This document shows positions 15,766 to 27,817 of a stretch of DNA of 64,000 bases, piece after piece. The stretch spans positions 1,516,512 to 1,580,511 of the forward strand of contig CM048841.1 in NCBI GenBank assembly GCA_026545765.1, given 5' to 3'. Source of the DNA: Plantago major (taxonomy: Eukaryota > Streptophyta > Magnoliopsida > Lamiales > Plantaginaceae). Numbering within the stretch: the stretch's first letter is position 1; each line of letters begins with the position of its first letter. The notes under the pieces are model-generated. The model had not been told where the DNA came from. It saw only the letters and a program-made list of their open reading frames with translations, and did not search any database. A program made the position numbers and the translations under genes.

Positions 15766-16712
15766 TTGTGACGGACATAAAATTTGATTTTTCATCTTAT
15801 TTTTGTCATTATGGGTCCTTAAAACTAACTTTAGAGCGTCCAGATGTCCGCATGATTATGCTCAACGAATCCGGGGCGTCGATTTTGTGTGGGAGGTACA
15901 TAAATATCACGGTGAGTTTCCGAACCCTTCCAGGGCCGATTTTCGTGACTATAAGTCCACCGAAATGGAACTTTTGGGACTTTTTTTTCGATATTCTCCT
16001 ATTCGAAAATAAATTACACTGTCATATACACCGATACGCATAGATTACAAAAATGTATGTCGCCCGTGCGAATGGACTCTTTGTTCACTCCATATGGCCT
16101 CTCGCAGTTGATAATTTCACTTGATTTTAGCCATTTCGGCTCTTTACAGCAAACCTTAAAGCGCTTGGATGACCGTGGAAGTGTGCACAATAAATTTCGG
16201 GCGTCGATTTCGTGTAGAAGGTACATAAATATTACAGCGAGTTTCCGGACCCTTCCGGGGCCGCTTTTCGTGACTATAATAAGTCCACCGAAATGGGACT
16301 ATTGGGACTTTTTTTCGACATTCTCGTATTCGAAAACAACGTACACTGTCATATACACCGATACACATAAATTACAAAAATGTATGTGTCCTGTGCGAAT
16401 GGACTCTTTGTTCCATCCATATGGCCTCCCGAAGTTGAAAATTTCACCTGATTTTAGCCATTTCGTCTCTTTAAAGCCAACCTTAAAGAGCTCAGATGAC
16501 CATGGAAGTGAGCTCCATATATTTCGGGCGTCGATTTTGTGTATAAGGTACATAAATATTACGGCGAGTTTCCGGACCCTTCTGGCCTTCCAGGGCCGAT
16601 TTTCGTGACTTTCCACCATAATGGATGGGACTTTTGGGACATTTTTTCGATATTCTCCTATTCGAAAACAAAGCATACTGTCATATAAAACGACATACAT
16701 AGATTACATAAA

Positions 16713-17570
16713 GGGAAAATTACAAAAACCACCCCTTAATTATGCCCCATTTTCACATTTATCCCTAGATTGACGACTATTACAGATTAGTCCAAAATTA
16801 ACAAAGGCCTAATTTGAGAATGACATCTACTCCCAAAAGTCAACTTTTTCTCCTATTTTATCTTTTCTTTATAATTTCATAATCATATTAATTTTATTTA
16901 ATTGCAAAGTAAGCCCCAACAGTTTAAATTTCTTATAACTAAATCCCCAAATGTTTTACTTATTAAACTTCTTACCCTCCTTCATCCTCCTTCTTCCCCA
17001 CCACCTCCAACCTTCATCACCACTCGCACACCACATCTCGGAACCGGAGAATTCCATGGGAATTCCCGGTATGGAGCTTCCCGCTCCAGATCTGGAGCGG
17101 GAAGCTCTAACAGAGCTTCAATGAAGCTCTATGATAGAGCTTCCATCGCCATGGAAGCTCCGTCACAGAGCTTCCATCGCCATGGAAGCTCCGATTTGGA
17201 GCGGGAAGCCCAGATCGGAGCTTTTTGTGAACTTTGCTGGAGCTCCGGCGAGGTGGTGAGGGAAGGAATTTTTGTTTTTGTTTTTTTTAAATAAAAAATA
17301 TTTTGTGGTTAATTATATGAATTATGAAATTATGGGGGTTATTTAAAAATATTTTAGGTTATTTTTGTAAGTTATAAAACATTTGTGTCCACAAATGTGT
17401 AGTAAAATGAAACTTGTAAATTGCAATTAAGTCCAATTAATATTCTTTTCCATTTAATTTTTAGTTGGTCAGCTCAGGAAATAGGTTTTGGACTTGAATG
17501 TAATTGTTGCCAATCTGGGGTTGAATTTGTAGTTAGTCCAAATTTAAGGGGTACCTTATGTAATTCGCCC
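16713..17570. mobile_element. non-autonomous MULE-like element with GC-rich core
   Basis: An 858-bp insertion in the tandem array, flanked by the 10-bp direct repeat ATTACATAAA (16703-16712 and 17571-17580). The ends are long imperfect inverted repeats of about 95 bp: the left starts GGGAAAATTACAAAAACC and the right, reverse-complemented, starts GGGCGAATTACATAAGG. Long terminal inverted repeats with a TSD of 9-10 bp fit Mutator-like elements. It has no transposase. The middle (about 17040-17260) is GC-rich, unlike its AT-rich ends, and carries repeated GAGCTTCC/GGAAGCTC palindromes. It may be captured sequence (Pack-MULE style), but its source is not recognised. Confidence 0.82.
17074..17215. 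repeat. nested palindromes in the MULE core
   Basis: A 34-bp perfect palindrome sits at 17074-17107, centred on CCAGATCTGG with arms ending GAGCTTCCCG. It is followed by two copies of GAGCTTCCATCGCCATGG, each continuing into AAGCTC and so self-complementary. The whole block could fold into strong hairpins. Confidence 0.8.
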
Positions 17571-19243
17571 ATTACATAAATGTATGTGTCCCATGCGAAT
17601 GAACTCTTTGTTCCCTCCATATGGTCCACGAAGTTGAAAATTTCACCTGATTTTTGCCATTTCGGCTCTTTAAATCCAACCTTAAAGCGCTCGGATGACC
17701 GTGGAAGTGTGCTCAATAGATTCCGGGCGTCGATTTTGTGTAGAAGGTAAATAAATATTACGGCGAGTTTCCGGACCCTTCCGGGGCCGCTTTTGGTGAC
17801 TATAAGTCCACCGAAATAGGACTCTTGGGACTTTTTTTCGACATTCTCCTATTCGAAAACAAAGTACACAGTCATGTACACTGATATGCATAGATTACAA
17901 AAATGTATGTCTCCCGTGCGAATGGACGCTTTGTCCCCTACATATGGCCTCCCGAAGTTGAAAATTTTATTTGATTTTAGCCATTTCGGCTCTTTACAGC
18001 CAACCTTAAAGCGCTCGGATGACCGTGGAAGTGTGCTCAATAGATTTCAGGCATCGATTTTGTGTAGAAGGTACATAAATATTACGGCGAGTTTCCGGAC
18101 CCTTCCGGGGCCGCTTTTGGTGACTATAAGTCCACCGAAATGGGACTTTTAGGACTTTTTTTCGACATTCTACTATTCAAAAACAAAGTACACAGTCATG
18201 TACACCGATACGCATAGATTACAAAAATGTATGTCTCCCGTGCGAATGGATTCTTTGTACCCTCCACACATGGACTCCCAAAGTTGAAAATTTTACCTGA
18301 TTCTAGCCATTTCGGCTCTTTACAGGCAACCTTAAAGTGCTCGGATGACTGTGGAGGTGTGTTCAATAGATTCCGGGCATTGATTTTGTGTAGAATGTAC
18401 ATAAATATTACAACGAATTTCCGGACCCTTCCGGGGCTGATTTTCGTAACTTTTATGTCCATCGAAATGGGACTTTTGAGACTTTTTTTTTCGACATTCT
18501 CCTATTCAAAAACAAAGTACACTGTCATATACACCGATACACATAGATTACAAAAATGTATGTCTCCTGTGCGAATGGACTCTTTGTTCCCTCCATATGG
18601 CCTCCCGAAGTTGAAAACTTCACCTGATTTTAGCCATTTCGGCTCTTTAAAGCCAACCTTAAAGAGCTCGGATGACCGTGGAAGTGTGCTCAATAGATTC
18701 CTGGCGTCGATTTTGTGTAGAAGGTACATAAACATTACAGCGAGTTTCAGGACCCTTCTGGGGCCGATTTTCGTGACTATAATAAGTCCACCGAAAGGGA
18801 CTTTTGGGACATTTTTTCGACATTCTCCTATTCGAAATCAAAGTACACTGTTATGTAAACCGATACACATGGATTACAATAATGTATGTCTCCCGTGTGA
18901 ATGGACTCTTTGTTCCCTTCGTATGCCTCACGAAGTTTATAATTCACTTGATTTTAGCCATTTCGGCTATATAAAGCCAACCTTAAAGCGTTCGAATCAC
19001 CGTGGGAGTGTGCTCAATGGATTCTGGGGTTCGTATTTGTGTGGGAGGGGCAACGATGTCACAACGAGTTTCCGGGTCTTACAAGGCTGATTTTTGTGGA
19101 CTGCTGAGACTTTTTTTTTTTTTACCTTCTACTTTTTCCAAACAAAGTGCACGACCATGTACACTGACACGTGGAGAGTGAGATATTTTATGTCTCTTGT
19201 GCGATTGGACTCTCAGTCTCCCTAACCACCCCCCCCCCCCCCC

Positions 19244-19754
19244 AATTTTCTATCTTAGGGAATTTCTATCCTGGAAATGGACGAAGTAAATTAGTTAAAG
19301 AATTACGCCACGTTCAGATACCACTAAAAACTTTGAGCACTTACTTTCAACAATATATTTGTCTAATTCTGGTTATAATTAAGTACCAACAATCACTGCA
19401 CTTGTTGAGCCCCAATATTAAAACTTGTTGTTTAAGGACCTAAAAACTACCCCTCCCCACTCATAGTGGCTTACAACACAAATTCTCAAGTGACATAAGT
19501 AGACATAAAAATGGTTGAGGAGCTCAACTTCTTCAAAGTATATCAACGGCATGTTTGTTTGCCACAAAAATTTGCACGCAACCATTTTATGTTCAGACGA
19601 ATACGTTCCCGAAATCGCAATTAATTAATCCTTTGAAAATTTATTTATTTATTTAAAAAAATTCAATATATACTTCAAAATTAAAATAAAATTAGAAAAA
19701 TAGCAAACAATTATGCAAAATTACCAAGGTCATCAGGATAATGTTTTTATTGGT
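19244..19754. repeat. macro-repeat spacer module, copy 2 (left part)
   Basis: Second copy of the spacer module, starting AATTTTCTATCTTAGGG after the poly-C tract. It is broken at 19754 by the solo-LTR insertion and resumes at 28652, where GTGAATGGAAGTCCGTAAAT matches the right part of copy 1. Confidence 0.75.
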
Positions 19755-20516
19755 TGTTGGTCCAGATAACGGCAAAGTAAAAGACTAGAGGGGGGTGAAT
19801 AGTCTTTTAAAACTTTTGTCGATAAACACAGTTTCTCAGATATCTGTGTAGATATCTGATACTTAATTTCATAGAGCGGAAGACTTTTAGGTGATAAGTG
19901 CACTTGCTCAGCAAGATGTGTGTAAGTACTTTGTAAGATAAGTAAAGCAAGTAATAAACTGCAGAAAGTAAATAACACAAGTCTTTTTATAGTGGTATCT
20001 GAAGGTGGCGTAATCCTTCAACTAATCCACTAAGACAGATAAATGAGTTAACCTTACAGATATCTTCTTTTCATTCCTAAATACACTAGGTTCCCAACCA
20101 AGTGTTCCCCCTGAGTTATTCCCCGGCTTTCACAGCCAAGTACTTCCTGTACTCAGAAACCTTTTTGAGCTATTCCTTAGCTTCCCAAGCTAAGTACTTC
20201 CTGTGCTCAGCAACCTTGGAGTTATTCCTTAGTTTCCCAAACTAAGTACTTCCTATACTCCACGCCGAATATGGTGTTGGTTTTAGGTTTGTTTGTCAGG
20301 TGAGCTTCTTAAATAACTTATTCAGTTATTCCGATAGCTCTATGAATCAAGTATACTTAATACACTTTTCAATGTATGGTATCTTATTCTCTACTGACCC
20401 AAGTCTATTGTAAGTGTTCCAGAGAATGAATCTCAGATATGAAATCTTAGTTCAACTCCTTCACAGATAACAATGCTTGTTAAGGATTAGGACACTTAGA
20501 ACTTTTGTGCTACTTA

Positions 20517-20872
20517 CACTACAAAAAAACAGGGGTTTAGCGACGGAATTATCCGTCGCTAAACCCCTGCCGATCCGTCGCTAAGGCCTTAGCGACGGAT
20601 AGACGCCCGTCTTAATGACGGGCGTCTCTAAGGCAAATTAGCGACGGATTTGTATCCATCGCTAATAGCATTTTAATTGGCGACGGATAGGCGGTGACCC
20701 TCGCCATTAGAGACGGATAATTATCCGTCTCTAATCGAATTAGGGCTAGAACGCCCTAATTCGTTGTTTAGCGATGGATAATTATCCGTCGCTAAACAAC
20801 GAATTAGGGCGTTCTAGCCCTAATTCGGTAGTTTAGCGACGGATAATTATCCGTCGCTAAACTACTGTTTTT
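20517..20872. repeat. CACTA subterminal repeat array, left end
   Basis: At least eleven GACGGAT/ATCCGTC motifs lie within about 350 bp in alternating orientation, forming perfect hairpins such as TTAGCGACGGATAATTATCC. A larger palindrome around 20724-20830 pairs two copies of GAATTAGGGC flanking TTGTTTAGCGA. Such arrays are where the accessory TNPA-type protein binds in En/Spm. Confidence 0.88.
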
Positions 20873-21082
20873 TTTAATTTTTTTTTAATTATTTTATAAT
20901 TTTCACCTGTTTTTTTTCAACAAATATAATAGTGATATGTCACAAAGGAGAAATTGCATTAATTAACAACAACGATTCGTCCAAAAAACAAATTATCCAA
21001 AATAAAGTCTACATATCCGAATATAAATCCAAATATCCAACAAAGTAAAAAGTAGCATAGTATCCAAAATATCACAACATCA

Positions 21083-22945
21083 CTAAGACGAGGGGCCGGG
21101 GGTATTCTGGCTCATATACAAGCAGCAGAGCTCTTCCATCCTCTGATTCATACGAGCCTGCTCATCCCTAAGATTTCCAATCTCAGTCTGGAGAGGAGTC
21201 ACTGCTTCATTCACCATCTGCTCGACCTGCCTCTGTGTGTAAACACCACCATGTCCCTGAGATTGCTGCTGGGACACGGAGAAGCTCTGCGTCAGTGTCT
21301 CGCCATAACTACCAAGACCATAAACCCGACCCTTGTTGTTGGGTGGGTTGACCTGTAGAAAGATTCGGTCTTGTTCTTCCACGGACAACTCCTCACCCTC
21401 GAGCAGCCTCTCCGCAATGATCCGCTCCACCTCACTCTGTAATAGTCAAGTGTATACGAAATGAGCTACAATTTCATATTTAATTTATAATACACATGCA
21501 TATACAACTGTAACACTTAGCAAATACACATACCGCAATAAGCTCGGACTTCTGGTCCACCCAAACGCCGTTCTTGAACTTCCCCATCTTCATTTGCTCT
21601 AGGCAAGTCTTGGGTTGGTTCAGGTTCAGCTAAAGAACATTATATATTGCAACAAGTAGTTAGTAAGTTGGTAGGAATGCAAACAAGTGGTAAATTGGTA
21701 TAAATGAAAGCAATACACATGTGTACAAATCATGTTGTAATCGTAACACATATATATACTTACCGACATCCGCGATCGGTGTGTGACTCGTGACCCGAAG
21801 TTATGCCTGGCAGAGCCCTTACCATCTCGCGGCTTAGTCAGCCGGTTCTGCTTGTTCTTGTAGGACTGATCCTCGACGTGATTAAGTCTCCAATACTCAT
21901 GCCACATAGCCCACTCTTCGTCCCCAATATGCCTATACTGTGGCGGCTTTCCTTTGTCTCGGTATTTTTTCATGTCAGCCACCATATGCCTATATAGGCC
22001 AGAGCCCAAACTCTCGAAAACAGGCCACATCTGGGGAATAAGGCCAGTCGGAATGTAGTATTTTTTCTACATTCCAATTCCATTCAAAGTAAAAATTAAT
22101 GCCCCAAGGTCACAATTTCAAGATAAACAATGGTGCATATCACCCAAGTAAGTGGCTAACATACCACACAAATTGTCCTAGAATTTACTAACACAATGGT
22201 GACTAACATATCACCCAAGTAAGTGGCTAACATACTACACAAATTGTCCTAGAATTTACTAACACAATGGTGACTAACATATCACCCAAGTAAGTGGCTA
22301 ACATACCACACAAATTGTCCTAGAATTTACTAACACAATGGTGACTAACATATCACCCAAGTAAGTGGCTAACATACCACAACAAATTGTCGAAATATAA
22401 AAGCTTACCCGAAGCTCATCAAAGTAGAAGTGCTTCGTCTCAGCCTTGAGTATGCTCTACTTTTCGCCTCCCTGGCCCGGCAACTCCCTCCTAAGCTTGA
22501 ATATCTCATGCAGGTCGTTCAAGATTCCGAGGCCACAACCTCAGCGATTATGAATGACATATAGAAGAGTACATATATTTATTAGACAATTCATGTGACA
22601 TATATATAAACACTTATCTTAAGTTATGTTCTACAAATGTATATATAATACTTACTTCCTCCTGCCATTAGGGAACAACACCAACTTCCCCTCCCACGTA
22701 GCACCACCGACGATCTCGGTATATGGACACCCATCAGGCGGGTACTGTCCTAAAACATAACCACCACCAGACCTCCCCATGCTCGATCCACTGGGAGTCT
22801 GACTAACATGAGAGTAGCTGCCCGATCCACCAGGGCTACTCTCGTGATCGATCAGTGAACCACAGGTCCCACTAGAGCTGGGAATCTGGTAACTAAACTT
22901 TCTTTGCCGGGGCATCTGCAAAAAGCACATGACAAACACAAACAA
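21083..22945 (-). CDS. second En/Spm-type transposon gene (Ptta/Transposase_24-like)
   Basis: Coding segments on the minus strand at about 22652-22945, 22420-22560, 21770-22030, 21535-21635 and 21083-21440 look like exons of the plant En/Spm accessory protein. They hold a Gly/Ser-rich N-terminus (SGSYSHVSQTPSGSS), a MWPVFESLGSGLYRHM block, and a W-rich block (EEWAMWHEYWRLNH) followed by KNKQNRLTKPRDGKGSARHN. The C-terminus is RIIAERLLEGEELSVEEQ then QVEQMVNEAVTPLQTEIGNL, coiled-coil-like. The 22420-22560 exon contains an in-frame stop, and exon joins were not resolved. This gene normally encodes the DNA-binding partner of the TNP2 transposase. Confidence 0.65.
22141..22390. repeat. 71-bp tandem repeat in the CACTA element
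   Basis: Four units with CACCCAAGTAAGTGGCTAAC at about 22141, 22212, 22283 and 22354, a steady 71-bp period. They lie in an apparent intron of the accessory gene. The same repeat occurs in opposite orientation at 61316-61625. Confidence 0.88.
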
Positions 22946-23292
22946 ATTGTATTAGTATAAATGAAGACATGAGTTGGCATGTAATGGGAAAAGTAAGCAA
23001 TAACAATTAAGATACATATACTACTCTACACTACACACATACTCTGATCCTCGTCACCAATGGTTAAGTCTACATATATGTCTTCGTGCAGGTCAATGTA
23101 CTCATCACGAGCGTCCATCTCTGATTTCTCATTGTTTTATCGACAACCTCTTCTTGGTACGAGTTGGTAGTTGATTTGTCCTTATGAACGTACTCAACTC
23201 GAGCGGCTGTAGATGTGTATCGCCGCCAACCAAATCCGCCTTATCGCGTTTTAGGCTTGGATATTCAATGAACATCACTTGACGTGTCGATG

Positions 23293-26200
23293 CTAAGATA
23301 AAAGGTTCGTGCCAATGCGGTACCTCCTCCTATGGTTAATCTCAACCATTTGATATTGCTCGTACACCCTCGTACCATTTTGACCGGGATCATACCAGTC
23401 GACATCAAACAGAACGGTTCTTTTCAGAGGCACACCGGCATATTCAAGCCTCACAATTCGTCTAAGTTTTCCATAGAAATCAAACAAATCATCACCTCCA
23501 TTTTGATCAGCCCCTTTCACACACACCCCACAATTGCTAGTAGACTTGGACGTGTCAGAATCCATTGTGTGAAATCTAAGACCATTTACTATATACGATG
23601 GAAAAACGGATACTCGACTGAATGGCCCCTCTGCTAAAGACTGTAAGTAAGGACATGTGACTTGGTTTGCAGGATCTCGGACATAATCCCCGAACCAATC
23701 AGGAAATTCAATTGGCAACTTCTCTTCAAGCAGTTCTTCAAGTGTGTCATCTGCCATATTTGGATCCATCTTCAGAAACGCTTTTTGAAAACGCTGTGGA
23801 CATGATGACATGATTAGATAGTAGTTAGAAGTTCAAATTTATGTGTTATAATAAGTAAGCTGCTCACCTAGCAAAGATCTTCATAGATTCATCAACTTCA
23901 GCACAGTTCGAGAGGACATAATAGTGGGCTGCCTTCACCTCCTTATCCGTCAGCCATTCTATATTCCTTTTGCCCATAGGTCTACCTGAGATCCTAAATA
24001 TTGAAAGTGTAACTTCATCATCCTTTTGAACTTCATACGTGTCTGCATTTCTGGCCGGGCTAGATGCCTTAGTGGGCACGTGGTCTCCAAAGTAATAGCT
24101 GCAGAAGATGGCAGCTTCCTGTCTCACGTATGCATTGGCCATCGACCCCTCAGGCTTACCTTTGTTGCTGACGTACTTCTTCAATTTTCCCAAATACCTG
24201 TAAGTTGTATATATATTTAGGTAAGATAATGTTCCTTCGGAAATAAGAACATTTTACGTAAATGGATGCCTTTATTACACACCTCTCGAATGGATACATC
24301 CATCGATACTGAACCGGTCCAGCAAGTCTCGCTTCATGTGGGAGGTGAACCGGCAAGTGCTCCATAGAATCAAAGAAGCTCGGTGGAAAGATACGCTCAA
24401 GCTTGCATAGAATCAATGGTATGTTGCTTTCAAGATTTGCTAACACTTCATCCTCAAGCACCCTTGAGCATAAATTCTTGAAAAATAAGCTCAGATCGGC
24501 GAGAGCGCTCCATATAGGCTTAGGTAGTAGTTCTCGAAATGCAACAGGGAGAAGCCTCTCCATGAACACATGGCAATCGTGGTTCTTCATCCCATACATC
24601 TTTGTCTTCTTCAAATCCACACACCCTCCCAAGTTCGATGCATAACCGTCGGGGAACTTCAATCCCCTCACCCAATCAAACAGCTTGTTCCTAGCTTCAA
24701 TGTCAATTGTGTAGGCTGCCTTGGGCCACAGTCCCTTATCATTCCACTTTGTCAACTCCGGCCTATTACAAAATGTATCCAACTCAGATCTAGATTTAAC
24801 TGTATCCTTTGTTTTACCTGTAATGTTGCAAATCATGTTGAAGCAGTTTTCGAACATGTTCTTCTCAATGTGCATGAAATCCAAGTTGTGACGGATAAGA
24901 AGAGTGCTCCAATAAGGCAAGTCCTAGAAGATGCTTCTCTTCTTCCATCCACAATTTTTGCTAATTTTATCGTTATGCTTCTTCGACCCAAGTTCGCCAT
25001 TTCATAAGACCACCTTTTCTATCTCTGCAAGTATCTGTGCACCAGTAAGTTTTGTCGGGGGCCCTTTCATTTCTACTCGACCCTTCAAGAATTGAGTCTT
25101 GTTCTTCCTGAACGAATGCTCTTTTGGTAGAAACCTACGATGATCAAACCAACATTCCTTTCCGCTCTCCTTCAGTCTAAATGCACTACTGTCGTCCAAA
25201 CAATGTGGACAAGCATTAAAGCCCGCGGTTTTCCTTCCAGATAGCATGGAGTAAGCTGGAAAATCACTCACGGTCCACAATAGTGCTGCTCTCAAGTTGA
25301 AGTTCTTCTTCGTTGACACATCATATGCTGGGATACCTTTTTCCCACAACTCGATCAGCTCCTTGATTAGGGGTCAAGAACACATCCACCTTACATCTCC
25401 GGATCATATGGACCGGCACCAAAGCCAAAGAACATGAACGGTTCCTTCATGCACTCACCAGGGCTTATGCGGTGTCAAGATAATCGCCAACAAGAGTACT
25501 TCCGGTCACTTCAAAGGGGTTAAACCATCCGCATAAAGGCCCAATCGTACATTTATAGTTCATGCAAACTCCGGATAGCTCTCGTTGAAGTGTTTCCATG
25601 CGGTGAGTCCGATGGATTCTCCATTCTACCCTCTACGGGATTACTCTCCTTGTGCCACCGCATTTTATCAAAGACAAGCACTTGAAGGCATAACCTTTTC
25701 AAACGAGGTGCTAGAGGGAAATACCACATTTTCTTATGTGGGAGATTTTTCTTCCGACGCTTTTCGAGGCGCCTCCTTGTAACGCTTTGTACCGTCCTTA
25801 CCACGTAACTTGCACTTCAAGAGATCTTTATCCTCCTTCCAATAAATCATGCACATACCCTCACAACAATCTATGGTTTCCATGGGCAACCCCATCCTCG
25901 CATCTTTTTCTTCATGGTAAAAGTTGGTGGGAACTAGGTTCGTTCTCGACAAAGTCGATATTACTTGTACCCATTCATTGAAGCTCGATTGATTTGGCCA
26001 TTAGCCTTACAACTCATTAGCCGAGCTAACAATGATAATTCGTGCTTACACCGGATAAATCGGCTTCTTCATGGATTCCATCAAGTCGAAGAAGACCTGA
26101 TCCTCAGGATTCGGAGGCTCCTCCACATCCCCCTCGGTTACTGGCTCCCTGGTGTCCATGAACTCTGGACCCGCAATATCATATACCATTTGCTCAAACC

Positions 26201-26570
26201 GTTCATGATCATTATTAGCATCAGATGTAGAAGTATTTTGAGTACTTCCCATCACAGCTTCGCTTTCTTTTACGCTTCCCCAAATTCTCATAATCCATGA
26301 ACGGCCAGTTGTATGTCTCACCATGAGAAGTCCATACGTCATACTCAGCCACAAACCCTTACGTTTCAAGTGTTCCACTACCGTTTCTGGAAGTAAAAAT
26401 TGCTTATTTCTACATTTATACTGGGTGCAAGGGCACTTCATCATCCCCCCACTCAAACAATTAGTCTGTGTCAGTGCAAATGTAACAAAGGCATCAACCC
26501 CTTCCACAAAACTAGGTAAAACTCTGCCATTAACTATCCTTTGGTACATCCATGAACGATCGCTGTTCAT
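23293..26570 (-). pseudogene. TNP2-type CACTA transposase, frame broken
   Basis: Read 26570 to 23293 on the minus strand, the order of blocks is that of TNP2. The transposase-associated N-terminus has SWMYQRIVNG (26046-26570). The TNP2 core follows, with IPAYDVSTKKNFNLRAALLW, FNACPHCLDD and the HNLDFMHIEKNMFENC block (24800-25349). The DUF4218 block has HLPVHLPHEARLAGPVQYRW and MYPFERCVIKASIYVK (about 24190-24400), and the DUF4216-like end has VLFDVDWYDP (23293-23811). The blocks lie in different frames, with clear frame changes near 25800 and between 25350 and 25560, plus stops around 25440-25470. This copy therefore does not encode a working transposase as it stands. Confidence 0.85.
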
Positions 26571-27479
26571 TGGATGATTATATAACTTACACGCTTGAAT
26601 TGATTAGATCGTATTTTTCAACTCGATTCCCATTTCCCATTTCTTGCATGTTATAAAGTTTTGTCTCTTACCAAAATTCCCATTACAAATAAAGCATTCC
26701 AACCCTTTTTAATTTAATTTATAAATTATAAATTACATGCATTTTACGAATGTAATCACCAAATTATATCAACACACTTCATTAATTAAATTCTCATAAT
26801 TTATAATCTAGTACATGTATAAATTTATCAAATGAAACAATTGTAAATCTTAATTAACATACTTAACATACTTAAATAAAAAATACGACATACTTAACAT
26901 TATACTAATTAACAATTCAAACAATTGCACATCTCAAAGTTAATTAACTAGATAGTAAACATATTAAATTAGTCTAAATTAACTAAATTTTCCAAATATG
27001 TCAAAAAGTTAGGGTTTCAAAACGAGGTACTAAATCTTCATAATTTTACTAAATATACACCAATATCAAATTAATTAAAAGCCCAACATACTTACAAACA
27101 TACTAACATTATACTAAAAATTCAAATTCACAATCAATATATATCAATTGCACATCTCAAAGGTAAAACATTACCTAATTACCTCTAAACTAAGTACTAT
27201 ATACTCTCCATTTACATTCAATTGCTCAAATTAGTCCAAAGTAACAAAATCCCCAAATATAAAAAATTAGGGTTTACCTTCGAATCCGGAGAAATGAGCG
27301 GATGGAATTTGAGATTGACGGCAAAATTGACCTCCTTGATTCACGAGCTTCGAATTGACACGAAGAATGGACAAAATGGTTGAGATTTGGACCGGAATGG
27401 CTTTGGCTGGGGAGAAGAAAGGAAGAAGAAGAAAAAATGGGGGAGGGAAGCATTCTGCTTCCCGTAATAACCTGCAACT

Positions 27480-27817
27480 CTAGCGACGGATAGACTATCC
27501 GTCGCTATTAGAGACGGATAGTCTATCCGTCGCTAAAGTTGCAGTTTTCCGTTATTTTTTTTAAAAAAAATTCTGGTCAACTAATATAATGACGGATAAG
27601 CATTTCCGTCGTTAGATTTAACGACGGATAGGCTTATCCGTCGTTATAACGACGGATAAGCCTATCCGTCGTTAAATCTAACGACGGAAATGCTTATCCA
27701 TCGTTAGATCTAGCGACGGATGTTATCCGTCGCTAGAGCTAGCGATTCGTCGCTAGCTAGCGACGGATAGAATCCGTTGCTAGCTTTCCGTGGCTAGAAA
27801 AAGGCTTTCTTGTAGTG
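27480..27817. repeat. CACTA subterminal repeat array, right end
   Basis: About fourteen GACGGAT/ATCCGTC motifs in alternating orientation, as at the left end, with the variants TAACGACGGATAGGC and TAGCGACGGATGTT. The terminal inverted repeat closes it at 27803-27817. Confidence 0.88.

Larger units (their letters stand above)
15766..19243. repeat. ~325-bp tandem repeat array, about 8 units
   Basis: Tandem units are anchored by ATTACAAAAATGTATGT at about 16044, 16371, 17894, 18218, 18547 and 18873, with spacings of 323-332 bp. Each unit includes GGACTCTTTGTTCCCTCCAT, GATTTTAGCCATTTCGGCTC, GGTACATAAATATTACGGCG and AAGTCCACCGAAATGGGACT or close matches. The array is interrupted by a MULE-like insertion (16713-17570) and ends in a poly-C tract (about 19227-19243). 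Units stay open over long stretches on both strands, but they resemble no protein I know and drift without sparing codons, so I treat them as non-coding. Confidence 0.88.
20517..27817 (-). mobile_element. CACTA (En/Spm) DNA transposon, decayed
   Basis: A 7,301-bp element starts CACTACAAAAAAACAGGGG and ends GGCTTTCTTGTAGTG, with CACTACAA inverted ends. The 3-bp target duplication TTA lies at 20514-20516 and 27818-27820, exactly as expected for CACTA elements. Both ends carry dense subterminal arrays of an ATCCGTCGCTA motif in both orientations. Two genes lie on the minus strand: a TNP2-type transposase (about 23293-26570) and a second En/Spm-type gene (about 21083-22945). The TNP2 reading frame is interrupted in several places, so this copy is probably not autonomous. 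It sits inside the solo LTR. Confidence 0.93.

Noticed and set aside
16902-17294. 130-codon open frame inside the MULE-like element
   Set aside because: Composition follows the palindromic GAGCTTCC repeats; no recognisable protein. Kept only as possible captured sequence.
18227-19090. A 287-codon open frame across the ~325-bp tandem array, plus several open frames on the other strand
   Set aside because: The openness comes from the repeat text and exists on both strands. No known domain, no splice context, and the unit lengths vary by non-multiples of three.
22141-22390. CRISPR-like regular repeats
   Set aside because: Units are contiguous 71-bp tandem repeats without unique spacers, in a plant transposon.
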